From Spirodela intermedia (lineage: Eukaryota > Streptophyta > Magnoliopsida > Alismatales > Araceae): a DNA stretch of 64,000 nucleotides. The stretch is taken from assembly GCA_902729315.2 (NCBI GenBank), contig LR746278.1, positions 3,295,501 to 3,359,500 on the forward strand, given 5' to 3'. The first letter of the stretch is position 1; the number at the start of each line of letters is the position of its first letter. The notes below the pieces were generated by a model. It was not told where the DNA came from and ran no database searches. It was given only the letters and a program-made list of their open reading frames with translations. Positions 22,121 through 33,269 of this stretch are shown piece by piece. The translations under genes and the position numbers were made by a program.

Positions 22121-24164
22121 TATAATGGTATCTTTATTCTTCTATTGTGTTCAATATACTCACTAGGATAATAAACTCGTAATTCGGGTAAATACGATCG
22201 ACGCCAAAAGAGTTAAGGATTTTAACAACTATTATGCAATTTAATAATTTTGTGGCTCTAAGTGTAAAATGTTCTAATTTTAATGAATTCTCAGTAAGTC
22301 CGACGTGACTGACGGTGATGTGGTTGAGCGTCGGAACTGACGACTATCTTCTTTCAACGTCGACATAAATGTGTTTTCTTATTTAAAATGTACATAATCT
22401 ATTTAATAAAATTGAAAATTTCAGATGGTGAAGTTCATACAAAATCGATATAAATTATGCAGCATCGCCTAATGCTCATCATTCGTATGGTGGGGAGGAC
22501 GTTGACGACGGCGGTCGGTGTCACCCACCAACGCCTGCCTGCCGTCGCTACTGACGAGACTCTTTCCGGGAAGTTTGTTTCATTGCCGTCTGCACCTACG
22601 TTGCAACCATGTCCTGGTATGACGACGGGAACTGGGGGAGACGGGGGAATCGCATCTGTCGCAGAAAGCGTTGAGCCAGCTTTAGTGTTCATGGATAACG
22701 TACAATCTGAAAAAGCTTCTAGTATTCACCCCATTTGTTCATGTTTTCTCTGGTAGAATTAAATGATAGATTGCCCAAAGAAGAACCAGATATCATCCAC
22801 GTCCTTGAATGGTTTTCCTGGATGCGAAAGACTAGCACTTGTTTCGGTTGACACATTCATGACACAGTCGGGATTACAGAAAGATCTCTCCGGTTAGATG
22901 GTTTAGAGCATCATTTATGTTTGAACCAGAATAATTCTTCTGCAAGTTTTTCTCATCTGGAAGCTGTTGAAGGTAAAGCCTCTCTTAATCCCTTGAAGAA
23001 GAGGAAGAAATAGCCAGATTGCTCAAGAGAGGCTGAGATGACAGAATCTCTTAAACAGCATAAGCGAGATCTTAATACAAGTTCGACAGCTTCCTCTTAA
23101 TCCCTTGAATTTATGACTCCGTCATGACCCAATTACCGCTTATGCTGAACCGCCTTAAATGACAGAATCTACCCCAAGTCAACCCAGAGATCCCTATATG
23201 ACATTGCCCTACAAGGACCGAGAAATCGGGAGAAGGAAAAATTACTACTGCAGGATGAATGAGGGGCCTCTTAAGGAAGCGATCTGCTCACGCATTTTCA
23301 GTCTGTGGACTTCGTCGACGCCGTGTTATCTCAATAATTAACTGGCTGGTTTTTTTCCTTTCATTGCTGACGACCGGAGTTTTTGGGTTCTCAAGAGCAA
23401 TTATATTTATGATGTAGCCCTATTTTATAAATGTGGTTGACTACGAACCTAAGCCGATATTTACAAGTGTCTACTGATATTACACTTATGGGAAAAATGC
23501 ATGCTGTTGCCGATTGTTTGATTCAGACGTCATCTGGGTTTCTGATTATTCGGAGATATTGATGTGAGGAAGGGGCATCTCATGTTTAATCATTCTCCAT
23601 TATCTTCCCAGTAATGATTTCCATCAATTCCGAATTTTTCAACGCTTCTCCACTTTTCCTCATTCAGGGATCGATCTGCTAATAAATTTGGCGTAGCAAA
23701 GCTACAGCTCACGAGAGAAGGCAATGAATCTCCGAGCTATGCTTTCTCCTCTTCTCACGCTTCATCCTGTGCAAAGAAATTTGTCTCCCGTCATCCTGTT
23801 TTGCCTCCCACACTAAAATTCTCTGTATTATTTCTTTGTTTTTGGTGATATGTTGTAATGTAAACGCGTCCCATTTTGGGAACACATCCCATCAGATTAC
23901 CATAGAAAGCTGATTTATTTAGAATCAGACCACGCGAGCTGACCTCCGCGATCCGATTTCGACGTAACTCAGCTGGATAACGTCAGGAACTTGCAACAGA
24001 TGACAAGGAAGAGTAGTGTAATTATGCGCTGGTAGGTCATTTCTGTATGTACGCATATGTAAAATGTTTATATGGATAGTGTTTTTCTGTCTATCTATGA
24101 CTCTCTATTCATATATGAGTCTTTTTTGTCTCTACCTCTCTCTCTCTATTTATATATGCATATA
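22118..24164. other. Intergenic DNA with an unassigned coding-like relic
   Basis: From about 22457 to 23340 short plus-strand frames succeed one another with stops between them: MQHRLMLIIRMVGRTL, LVFMDNVQSEKASS, LEAVEGKASLNPLKKRKK, then a stop, and REAEMTESLKQHKRDL. The order and composition hint at a dead protein gene with a basic KKRKK patch. I recognise no family and no usable exon boundaries, so no gene is called. Confidence 0.3.
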
Positions 24165-24279
24165 TGAATAGAGAGAGAATGTCGATTAGCTTGGTTCATG
24201 TGACTATCTGTCCATCTGTCTGCAGTTGAATAGAGAGAGAATGTCGATTGGCTTGGTTCATGTGACTCTCTGTCCATCT
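24165..24279 (+). repeat. Tandem duplication, ~53-bp copies at 62-bp offset
   Basis: 24165-24217 and 24227-24279 match at all but two positions (A/G at 24188/24250 and A/C at 24206/24268). Each copy holds the motif ATGTCGATTRGCTTGGTTC. The spacer is about 9 bp. Confidence 0.9.
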
Positions 24280-24600
24280 CCAGATTCTCTCTCTATCTCC
24301 CAAAATATGTATTTATAAATTTCTTGGTGGATTGTCTTCGGTTGTGAGACTGCCTTCTACAGATGCAATAGGGCGGAGTCCGGGTTAAGTCGCCCGGGAA
24401 ATCCAAGCGGTAGGGACATGAGACGGGGGCCCACTGGATGCCTGCATGCTTCTTCGACTTGTCGTTCTTCATGGAGTGAACTCTGGCTTCAAACGGCGAC
24501 GTGAAAGGTCCTGCCCCCCCCTCCCCCAACCGCAACAAGGAAAATATAAGGAAGCCATGAAGCAGGCAACCTGAAGGGCTTTCAAATAGAAAGTCAGACT

Positions 24601-24742
24601 TCGGGAGAGAGAGAAAGAGAGAGATTGAGAGAACACGAGAAAGAGCGAGCGTGAGAGAGAGAGAGAGAGAACGCGAGAAAGAGCGAGGGAGAAAGAGCGA
24701 GAGAGAGAGAGCGAGTGCTAGAGAAAGAGCGAGTAAGAGAGA
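24601..24742. repeat. Imperfect GA-rich tract
   Basis: Repeated GAGAGA runs with AGAAAGAGCGAG variants over about 140 bp. It is purine-rich on the plus strand and has no coding content. Confidence 0.9.
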
Positions 24743-27504
24743 TCAAATTGTTGGGTGATGTAATCCTGTTTGATGAAGCCCCACCCAGTTTGAGAGCTTG
24801 GACTTAATTTACCAACCGGTCACAGGAATTTGTAGTGATCTTACTGTTGTTTGTGTATTAATTATCTTGGACTTAATTTAGAGCAGTGTTTTTCTGCGAA
24901 AGAAAATACCAATCCTTAAAATGAAACTTTTCCCAAAATTCACCCCATACGGATAGATAAATGCACAGAAAGAATAGATGAATATCATTTGCCATTAATT
25001 ATGGAGGCAGGAGTTCATCTACACCTACTTGAATGGGCATCACGTGCCTTTTGAACGGTCAACTCTTGCCCGGGTCCACCATCTGCAAAACGAGCCTTAG
25101 ATCATCACCGTAATGTCTATCCGACACCCGACGACAATTTCTTCTCTTGGGTCCACTCCCTACCCAAGAGCGACAGCTGTTTCAAGACTTGATTCCGATC
25201 GGCAAGCGCACCGATATCTGTCAGCAGTCGTCTGGTTTCGTCTCCTGGGCTTCTTCACCCTCTTAGAGAGAGAGAGCTACGTTAAAGTAAGCGCAGTCAT
25301 TCTTTTCTACGAAAGAAACTAGTTCATAAATTAACATTTTCTCGGATTACCTTAAAGTAACCTCGGTCAATCTCTCTCTTACAGAGAAAGAGAGAGAGCT
25401 ACCTAAACGTGTCGAGAAGAAATGGGTGGTAAATCCTATCCTATGGGCCCGATCCGAATGCAAGGGTTCGTACCGGGTCGACACTCCGTCTGGGCCCATA
25501 GGGTTCATGTCTGTAGCCCCCGTTTGGCCCATCTTTGACGGTAAGCGGAGCCCTGAAGCTCCCACGTGATGGTGCCAAGTCCTGACCGCAAAGTCTGGAC
25601 CGACAGAGTTAAGCCCGTGAGGTCGCGATCGCCGACCCGGGACCAACACTCGTTGAGTCTGGACGGACAGACCCTCCCCCGTCCTTCCTCACACGAGTGA
25701 AATTGGTACAAGCGCCCATGCACGTGTTTCTCAATTTACATCTCTCTGTCTCTCTCTCTCTCGCTCTCTCTATATACACATCATTATCTCTCCATATCTA
25801 TCCCCTCTCACACCCTATCCCTACCCATAAACATGCGTAGATACAGTTATCTCTCTTCTCTTACCTTTCTCTCTCTCAGTATGTGTCTGCATATAGATCC
25901 AGCCGCCTGTCTATTTTTAACCTTATCTTTCAGTCTTTCTTCTCCAGCTACAGTTTTGTTCGTTCATCTATATCTGAGTTTATCCATATATCTATCATTA
26001 TATAGATGCATCTCTACCCCTGTATCTCTGCTTTTTTGTCTTTAAATCTGACACGATATAATATTTCTTGATGGATTCCGTTGCTGTTGCACTGGAGGCC
26101 TTCTTTCCTACAATCAGAGATCCACCCGGTCTCATCATCTCCCTTGATGTCTGTGCAAGCAACTCCATTCATGAGGGCCTTGCGGGAACGACGCGGATGA
26201 AGCCATAAGCATGCCTTCCAAGGCCTGAGAAGGATACATCTGAGAAGAGGGGGAAGAAGAGCCTGTGGGGATTCCCTTGTTGGGCGGCTCGTCGAGTCGT
26301 CGTCTTCTTCGAAAATCTAATCTTTGGGAATACTCCAGCTTTCCTGTGGGGTGTCTGCCCACACACAGGCTGCGGGGGGAAAAAACAATTCTACAAGTAT
26401 AGGCTCGTGTGCTAGGTTTCTCCCCACACTCGTGCAGGCTATGAGCTTTTATATCATCAGCTGGTGAGGCCTGACAATTAGTTGGAAGTAGAGAGAGAAC
26501 TGGAAGATTAGGCTTTGTCGGTGGCTCGTCAAGATGACGCCCGACTAAATCGACCTTGACATAGAAAATCATAGCTATTCAATGCTTAGATTATCAGATC
26601 AATGCTATTTGATAAAGATTTTCCTCCTAGCCTGTCCCCTGTAGCTATAACAAGTTGCTGTGAGCCAGCTGTCCTTCGAACATAAATAAATGTTTGTGTT
26701 ACCAAAAAGCCTTTTCTGAAGGATTACTGCTGGAATGTATACGCAATCCCAACATTTTTGTTTGAAATGGGGTTTTGGCTGTTCATCTTATGGGTTTCTA
26801 CACGTCTTAATTGTACATCTGGAGGGTTCGTAGTACGCAAAATTATTTTATATTTAAAACATTCACTACGAATACCATCTGTGTCGTGTACTTCTATTCA
26901 GAAACACAGCAAATTGTACACCTTTCAGAAATATGTGAAGAAAAGTCAAAGATCTCAATTTTCCAAAAACAATTATAAATAATGAGGATATAAGTCAAGA
27001 AACCCACAGATCTCTCTACCTCTTGAAGCTAAGAAGATTCCCAACGAGTCGTGGCCGGTGATATCTCCGTCCGGCCAGAGTCATCGTCGCATCTGACCTA
27101 GTCGTGTTTTGAAGCCCTGCTCTTCCGTACTGTCTCGTCTGCGAGCAAGAACTTTCCCTTAATGTTCGGTCGGGTTCGGGGGGAATCCGATGCCCCTGTC
27201 TCGCACCAACAGAACAGCTCTCATCTCCTAGCCCGCCGGAAGCCATGATGCAGCGTGCTTAGCAGGGTAGAGGAAACAGAGAAGACCAGAAGTGAGGTGC
27301 CGTCTGTGTGCGGTTGGCGAGGGTCTCCCAGCGTCCTCCCTTCATCTCGCCCAGAAACATCGTTGGTATTTATTACAAGTGATTCAACCAAGACGTAGTG
27401 AGGTGCCGTACGCCTGCGAGTTGAAGTTCTAGTTTACTATCCGGGATCCAGTCTGAAGAAAATTAGAGGCTAGTTGGTATATCTGTACTGTAGATTCTCA
27501 GATT
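24743..27504. other. Intergenic, no gene supported
   Basis: There are several short, overlapping open frames on both strands but no domain, start context or splice pattern. The longest, 145 codons on the minus strand (26135-26572), contains two similar pieces (VGRHLDEPPTK and RRRRLDEPPNKG) and is most likely chance within GC-richer DNA. CT-rich patches occur near 25740-25770 and 25850-26000. Confidence 0.4.
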
Positions 27505-27512
27505 TATAAATA
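27505..27512 (+). promoter_or_regulatory. Candidate TATA box for the ALOG gene
   Basis: TATAAATA followed by TATATATG lies about 880 bp before the ALOG start codon. A long CT-rich leader (27660-27910) follows. Long leaders, sometimes with an intron, would explain the distance, but the transcription start is not shown by the sequence. Confidence 0.35.
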
Positions 27513-28389
27513 TATATATGTAGGAGAGAGGGAGAAGAGGAGAAGGGAGGGGCGACGATTTAGTCAGAGGAAAACGATGAGATGTCTACGAAGTGATTCG
27601 TGGGACATCACATCAGCATCAGCCTTTGTTTCCCTGTCTCATATGCAAGCCCCCGTCTCAGCCTCGGCGTTCTTTTCTCTATCTCTCTCCTCTCTCCTTT
27701 TCTCTCTATCTCTTTCACTCTCTGTCGCTGTCTTTCTCTCTCCCCTCTCAGCTATATCTTTCTCCCTCTCTCTCCTCTTCACTCATCGGTTTATATTGCT
27801 ACAGGCCAATTCCTGTTTCTTTCTCATGGTATTAATTCATCTCTCTCTCCCTCACCTTTCCAACCCCCCCTCCCCCCCAACTCTCTCTCCTACCCCCACC
27901 CAACATTCCATCTCTTCAGACTACGGCCTCCACCGTTCGCTCTTCTATAACCCTACCTCTTGCAGTCATTTTTCCTCGCGCACCTCCTCAACGACCACGT
28001 GTGTTCCCATTCGAGGCCTCCTCCACTGCAGATCCCCTTAGCTCGCACCTTGCTCACCCCGTCTCCGTCTTCAACCTCTCAGGCACCTTCGCCGGCGGTG
28101 CAGATTCTGGGCTCATCTGATCTCAGTGTCCGTGGACTTCAAGTAGATGTCCTAACCAGAACCCTTCATGGCTTCGCAGAGAAGGGGAAAGGCGAGGAAT
28201 AGGGATCCTGTTGATAGGGAGAAAAGAATACCCTTTTTGGGAAACCCATTTATTGGGGCGATCGGTGAAGCCCCAAAAAGAAGATAGAAACCCTACTTGC
28301 ACCAGTAGCGAAACCGAAGGAGAAGAAGCAAGGCGCTACTCGAGAGACCTCGAAAAAAATTGACCGTTGTTCTTCCTCCATCGCCGAGT

Positions 28390-29226
28390 ATGTTCGACAT
28401 CTCGCCAGACGCTGAAGATATGTCGGTGGTCGTCGCCGCAGCCAATTCTGAAAATTGCGGCCTCTACAGTAGCGAGAGCTGCGCCCAGGACCACCACCGC
28501 TCGTCCTCCCATCAGCAGCAGCCGCAGCAGCCGCCGCTGAGCCGGTACGAGTCGCAGAAACGCCGAGACTGGAACACCTTCGGACAGTACCTGAGGAATC
28601 ACCGCCCGCCGCTGGCGCTGGCCAGGTGCAGCGGCGCCCACGTACTTGAGTTCCTCCGCTACCTCGACCAGTTCGGCAAGACTAAGGTGCATACGCCGCC
28701 TTGCCCCTTCTTCGGTCACCCGCATCCTCCGGCGCCTTGCCCTTGTCCCCTGCGCCAGGCCTGGGGGAGCTTAGATGCCCTCGTCGGCCGCCTTCGCGCG
28801 GCCTTTGAAGAAAATGGTGGTTCCCCTGAGGCCAACCCCTTCGGCGCCCGCGCAGTCAGGCTATACCTGAGGGAGATCCGCGACTCGCAAGCCAAGGCCA
28901 GGGGGATCTCCTACGAGAAGAAGAAGCGGAAGCGTCCGCCAACGCTGTCACAGCCACGCCCGCCCCCGCAGCACGGCGCTGGGCATACCCTTGCGGCGGT
29001 GGCGGCAGCCGGGGTCGCCAATCTACATGTGGAGGACCACAATTCGGCCAATGGATCCTTCCTGATACATGGTCACCACTTCCACCACCACCTCCATGAT
29101 CATCACGGCCACATGATCATTTCCTCCGATGGCTCCATGGGCGGCGATGGGGGCAGTGAAGGGGTCGTCTTGACCACGTCAGACACCAACAATGGGTCTC
29201 TCATACCACTCTCAGTCCTCAACTAG
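28390..29226 (+). CDS. LSH: ALOG-domain (LSH/G1-like) nuclear protein
   Basis: This single uninterrupted reading frame of 278 codons starts at the first in-frame ATG ([12 protein letters not shown]). The ALOG domain covers about residues 50-182: [20 protein letters not shown], then [60 protein letters not shown] and [10 protein letters not shown]. The C/H-rich insert (H101, C105, C117, C119) is the family's putative zinc ribbon and KKKRKR (177-182) its nuclear signal. Low-complexity tails flank the domain: Ser/Gln-rich (37-49) and His-rich (228-241, [15 protein letters not shown]). ALOG proteins are plant-specific nuclear regulators of light response, organ boundaries, meristems and floral organs, and their domain is related to transposon DNA-binding domains. 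Length and intronless coding are normal for the family. The paralogue (LSH1-10) cannot be set by eye. Confidence 0.95.
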   Translation: MFDISPDAEDMSVVVAAANSENCGLYSSESCAQDHHRSSSHQQQPQQPPLSRYESQKRRDWNTFGQYLRNHRPPLALARCSGAHVLEFLRYLDQFGKTKVHTPPCPFFGHPHPPAPCPCPLRQAWGSLDALVGRLRAAFEENGGSPEANPFGARAVRLYLREIRDSQAKARGISYEKKKRKRPPTLSQPRPPPQHGAGHTLAAVAAAGVANLHVEDHNSANGSFLIHGHHFHHHLHDHHGHMIISSDGSMGGDGGSEGVVLTTSDTNNGSLIPLSVLN

Positions 29227-29249
29227 CGGTGGTAATCCAAGTCTCAACG

Positions 29250-29297
29250 ACTACTTCTACTACTACTACTACTACTGATACTACTACTACTACCACT
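29250..29297 (+). repeat. (CTA)n microsatellite in the ALOG 3' region
   Basis: CTACTACTA repeats with TTC and GAT interruptions start 24 bp after the ALOG stop codon, probably inside its 3' untranslated region. Confidence 0.9.
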
Positions 29298-32200
29298 GTC
29301 ATTCTAGTAAATAGCCTTTGTGATCTCTATAAGACTGCCTCCTCCTTGAAGGTCTAACTTTATAGTGGATCGTGAAGTTCTTTTTTTCAAATAGGGTCGT
29401 GTGGGTGGAAATGGGTTCATATATAGCCAGCCGTCAATTTCTTACACAAAAGAACTCCAGATGAGAGAAAAGATCGAATGTAATGGGTTGTCTGTTGTAT
29501 CGAAGACACTGGGTATAATAACTTATTTTCCGCACTGATGTACAGTTTGCTTGCGATTTTGAGGCTAATGATTCAGTTCGGCGAACAGTTCATAGACACA
29601 GTGGTCCTTGGGTTACCTTTTTCTTAACTGATTCCAGTTTTCTAATGATAGACTGTCTTGCGATTACTCGCTACCATCGATCCATACTCCGGAAGACCTA
29701 AGCCGTGTCAAGTTTTCAGATTTAGTTTCTTCTATAGCTTCATCTTGTCCTCTCCCTCTCCCTCTCTCTCTATCTCGCTCGCGCGCTGCACACAAATTCT
29801 TACTCTTTTCTCAATCAATGGCAATCAAAAATAGATATAGTGGGACTGAGTTGTCCCCTTCAGTTCATCGAGTTCAAGAGCAGGGTTTTCTCCCCCACTT
29901 TGTAGTACTGTAGAACCCGCGGCTTCTGTGCACTCTTTCTTCGTCTTTGACAGTAGACTGCAATAACATGTCTCTCTCTTTTCCCTCCGGTTCACATGAC
30001 GCTGAATGGGGTTTTGTCTCCAACTTATACCCACTCATCGGAACCAATTTTTATTTTCTATCTTGCTGTATTTCCATCTAATAAACTTGTTTAACCTTTT
30101 TGTCCTTTTTCAGAAACATATCATGTTCCTTTTTTATCAACAGTTTCACTGAATTACCTCTTCTTCCGGGATTATTAATCTCAGTTCTCATACTTTCTTT
30201 GATAGTTTCCTTCTCTTAACCTGAGGCTGTTTGCAAAATCTTACTCTGAGGCTTCTTTGGCAGTCTTAGACTAAGATTACCAAAACGCTCAGGTTTCCTT
30301 TTCGTCCTTTCCTTCCCGTAGGACCTTGGATTGGTTCATCTCTGCTGGTCAATAAGCCATGATTCTGAAGAAACAACGTAAGATAGGCAACATAGCGAAG
30401 AGTATTTGTTTTTCAAGAGACTCTCATAGCTCATTTATCATACAATTATAAATAATCATATCACAGCTTGGAGGCAAGCTCTTGTGTTTTTTCTGTAATA
30501 GTCAATAAGTTTCCGATATGAGAAAGATGTCTCTAAATCCAATCCATGATGCGGTCCATAAATTAGCCTGCTAGTTCAAGAAACAGTACACGAACAAATT
30601 ACAACTCTGAATCTATCACAAGCACATAAGATGAATAGACGGACGATTCCTATGTACAAGAGCCATGGGAGTATAGGGAATGCGAACTGCCATCAATGTT
30701 GTACTATTATTGTCTCGAAGACTTGGCTATCCCCAATCAATGGACAATCATTTGTTCAATCTCAGAGAGCCGAAAAAACGCATGAGTACTGAATAATCCA
30801 TCAGGTCAGAAACTCACACAGTTGATCAATGTTTTCTGCGAAGGAATGAAAGTTCACCAAACAGGTTGAAGGGCTCCTCAGTTCGTCAACCAAGATGGGA
30901 TATCCTCATGTTTTAACTCTACTGTTTTAGAAAACCAGCTGAAAATTCTTCTCCGATGCGCTCTTACAGTGTCGAAACGTTTGCCTTGTTCTCACAAATA
31001 CAGGCTGGCGATTTCAACCTCGACACTGAAACAAAAAAGATACAGGCGCACGAAATATGTAGTGAGAGCTTGCGGATGACCCGTTCAGCACTGAATTGTT
31101 ATGGCTCACCGAGAAACGCGAAGAAAGAGAGAGGATGTCACACGGGTTTGTTGATCAAGAAATTGGTTGACAAAGCTTGCGAATGAGCCACTGCACCCTT
31201 CTGCGGCTGGATTCATTTAATTCACTCATCAAAATTGGGCTCCGCATGTTTCCTGGTCATCTATCGGGGAAAGGTTTGTAAAGAGAGCACTCGGGTGACC
31301 CACTCAGTCTGAATTCACTGGCTTCATTTAAGACAGCCTTCAACGGGCGGGTTCCCCGGAACTTCAGTGTCTTTATTCTTATCCTTCCTCATGTGTCTAC
31401 AGTCTTATGTTGGAGAAGTGGGGAAACCTCCCGCCCGTGGAAGGCCGAAGTCTCTTGGGATGAAATAATACCCAAGACTGGTAAAAAATTATTAAGAGGA
31501 TTCACCCCACTGTTGGTGTTTAAGGGGCTCCTGAGCAAGCCTCTTTGTCACGTCACAATATCATCAGGTGCATCGAAGAAGAATCAAGAGGACGCTAAGT
31601 TTGACTGGGCATGTTTCTGTCTGTGCATGTCCAAGTTGACGAAGCGTCATCATGACCAAATAGTTCTCATCGAGTTTCTCTCCCCGCCGCACTCTTTCGA
31701 ATGATTAAGGAGACCGAGAGTTCATCGGAGGGAAAAATTACGGGGGTCTCTTCGAAGTTCTATTCTCCCTTGAAAATAAGAGCTCAAAGCTGATCTTTTT
31801 CATCTGTGGAACTGTGCTCCTCTCGGTTTGCTTTCAACAAAAGAATATCCACTGTGCTGCATCGAATGTGGGGAAGGAACCTGCTCATCGACTGCGGGCT
31901 TTGCCCCTGGGGAAGAACACACATGCAGAGTCACCTGTGAATCAATGGAGAAGGACAAGACAGCTGTCTCGATCAGACGGACCCAATCGCTGGACCCACG
32001 GATCTCAATGTCCATCTATCTGACCCACGAGGTCCTATCGTCACACGTCAGAGGAGTAAATATAACAAAGCGAAAATGGGGAATCTGTCATTGAAACGAT
32101 TCCATGTTTTTAAAATAAGTTTGCCCAGCATGTCACATAAACATACTGGCATAATAGTAAATTCACGTCCCAAATATGGAATTTCTCCGAATTTTATCCA

Positions 32201-33269
32201 ATATCTCTTCTCCAAATCACTGAAGTGATAAGAATTTTGTCGTCGCAAAGATGCCATTTTTCTTGAAGAAGTGGACACCCCCCCCCGACCCCAAAACTCT
32301 ATGATACACGAGATCCAGTGTTCTTTTGTCCTCATGGGGGAATCCGCGCCGTTTACTTAATTTTGCGATTTGAGGTCGATGTGACGCGTCAGAACGGATG
32401 CGACGCCGTTCGTGCATCCCCTCGTGCATGCAGGGCCCACCACCTGCCTTTGCCCTCTTCTTTCACATTCTTACATTGGGTAGTCGTTGTATTTCACGGA
32501 TTTTTTCTTCTCTGTGTGTGTGCTACGTCCGTAAATAACAGAAAATGTTGGGCTAAATGTTAAGCTGGTGACCTCCTGTGGGGTACGGACTTTAGGGCAG
32601 TCAGCTGAGGAGTTACGTCACCGTAGGGACGGGGCGGCAAACGCTACCGCAGTCACGTCAGATGGCTTTGCTTTCCATTACCGCCTCGGCCTTTCAGGTC
32701 TGGAGAGCGATTCTGACCCACACCTCTTAGATACGGAGGGAGAGAGAGAGAAAGAAAACGCGAGAGAATGAGAGAGATGATGAATCCGCCTGCCTCCGCG
32801 CGCTCACCTACCGCTGTCTAGCTCTTCCTTGGACTCTTCTTCATCAGCATCTTCTCTTCAACAGACGGCGGATTTCTAGGGTTAAGATACATCAAAGCTT
32901 GACTGTTCATTGTGTTCGATAACGGAAGCGCAGCAGCTGTTCGCTCATCGCTCTGGTCTATTGTCTCGTTTCGTCAAAGCTTGTATAGTTTCATTCGATA
33001 CAGCTGATCTTTCAAAGATTTCCTTGTCGGGTTGACTGGGATATGAGAGGGTCCCACTGTCTTGGCATCGTTCGGCGTGCATCATTGAAGGGGAAACCTT
33101 TGGCCAACCCGGAGGCCTACCATCCCGTCTTCTTCCTTCCGTGCATGGGCGTATATAATATTTGCAGACTAGTCTTCTTCATGCAAAGTGCAATGAGAGG
33201 ACTATATATTTATTTCGGTTAAATCTTACCTTATTTCTTTGAAGAAAGGGTCCCGGGGGTAAAAAAATA
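29298..33269. other. Intergenic, no gene supported
   Basis: The sequence is of moderate GC content and unique-looking. Frames such as 31393-31704 (103 codons) have no recognisable domain and no flanking gene signals. 32840-33010 resembles a plant 5' leader (CT-rich, GATTTCTAGGGTT), but no coding exon follows before AT-rich repeat DNA begins near 33270, so any gene there would be beheaded. Confidence 0.4.

Noticed and set aside
26135-26572. 145-codon minus-strand frame
   Set aside because: The longest frame in the 24-27 kb region, but it has no recognised domain, an overlapping frame of similar quality, and no promoter or splice context.
27577-28202. Overlapping Ser/Leu-rich plus-strand frames up to 154 codons
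   Set aside because: They are translations of CT-rich leader-like sequence upstream of the ALOG gene; three registers are open at once, which is typical of low complexity.
28360-28389. Extended ALOG start upstream of the ATG
   Set aside because: The extension relies on a TTG codon at 28360. The first in-frame ATG is at 28390.
28336-28725. 129-codon minus-strand frame opposite the ALOG gene
   Set aside because: Antisense shadow of a GC-rich coding exon.
31393-31704. 103-codon plus-strand frame
   Set aside because: No domain, family resemblance, splice or promoter signals; kept only as intergenic DNA.
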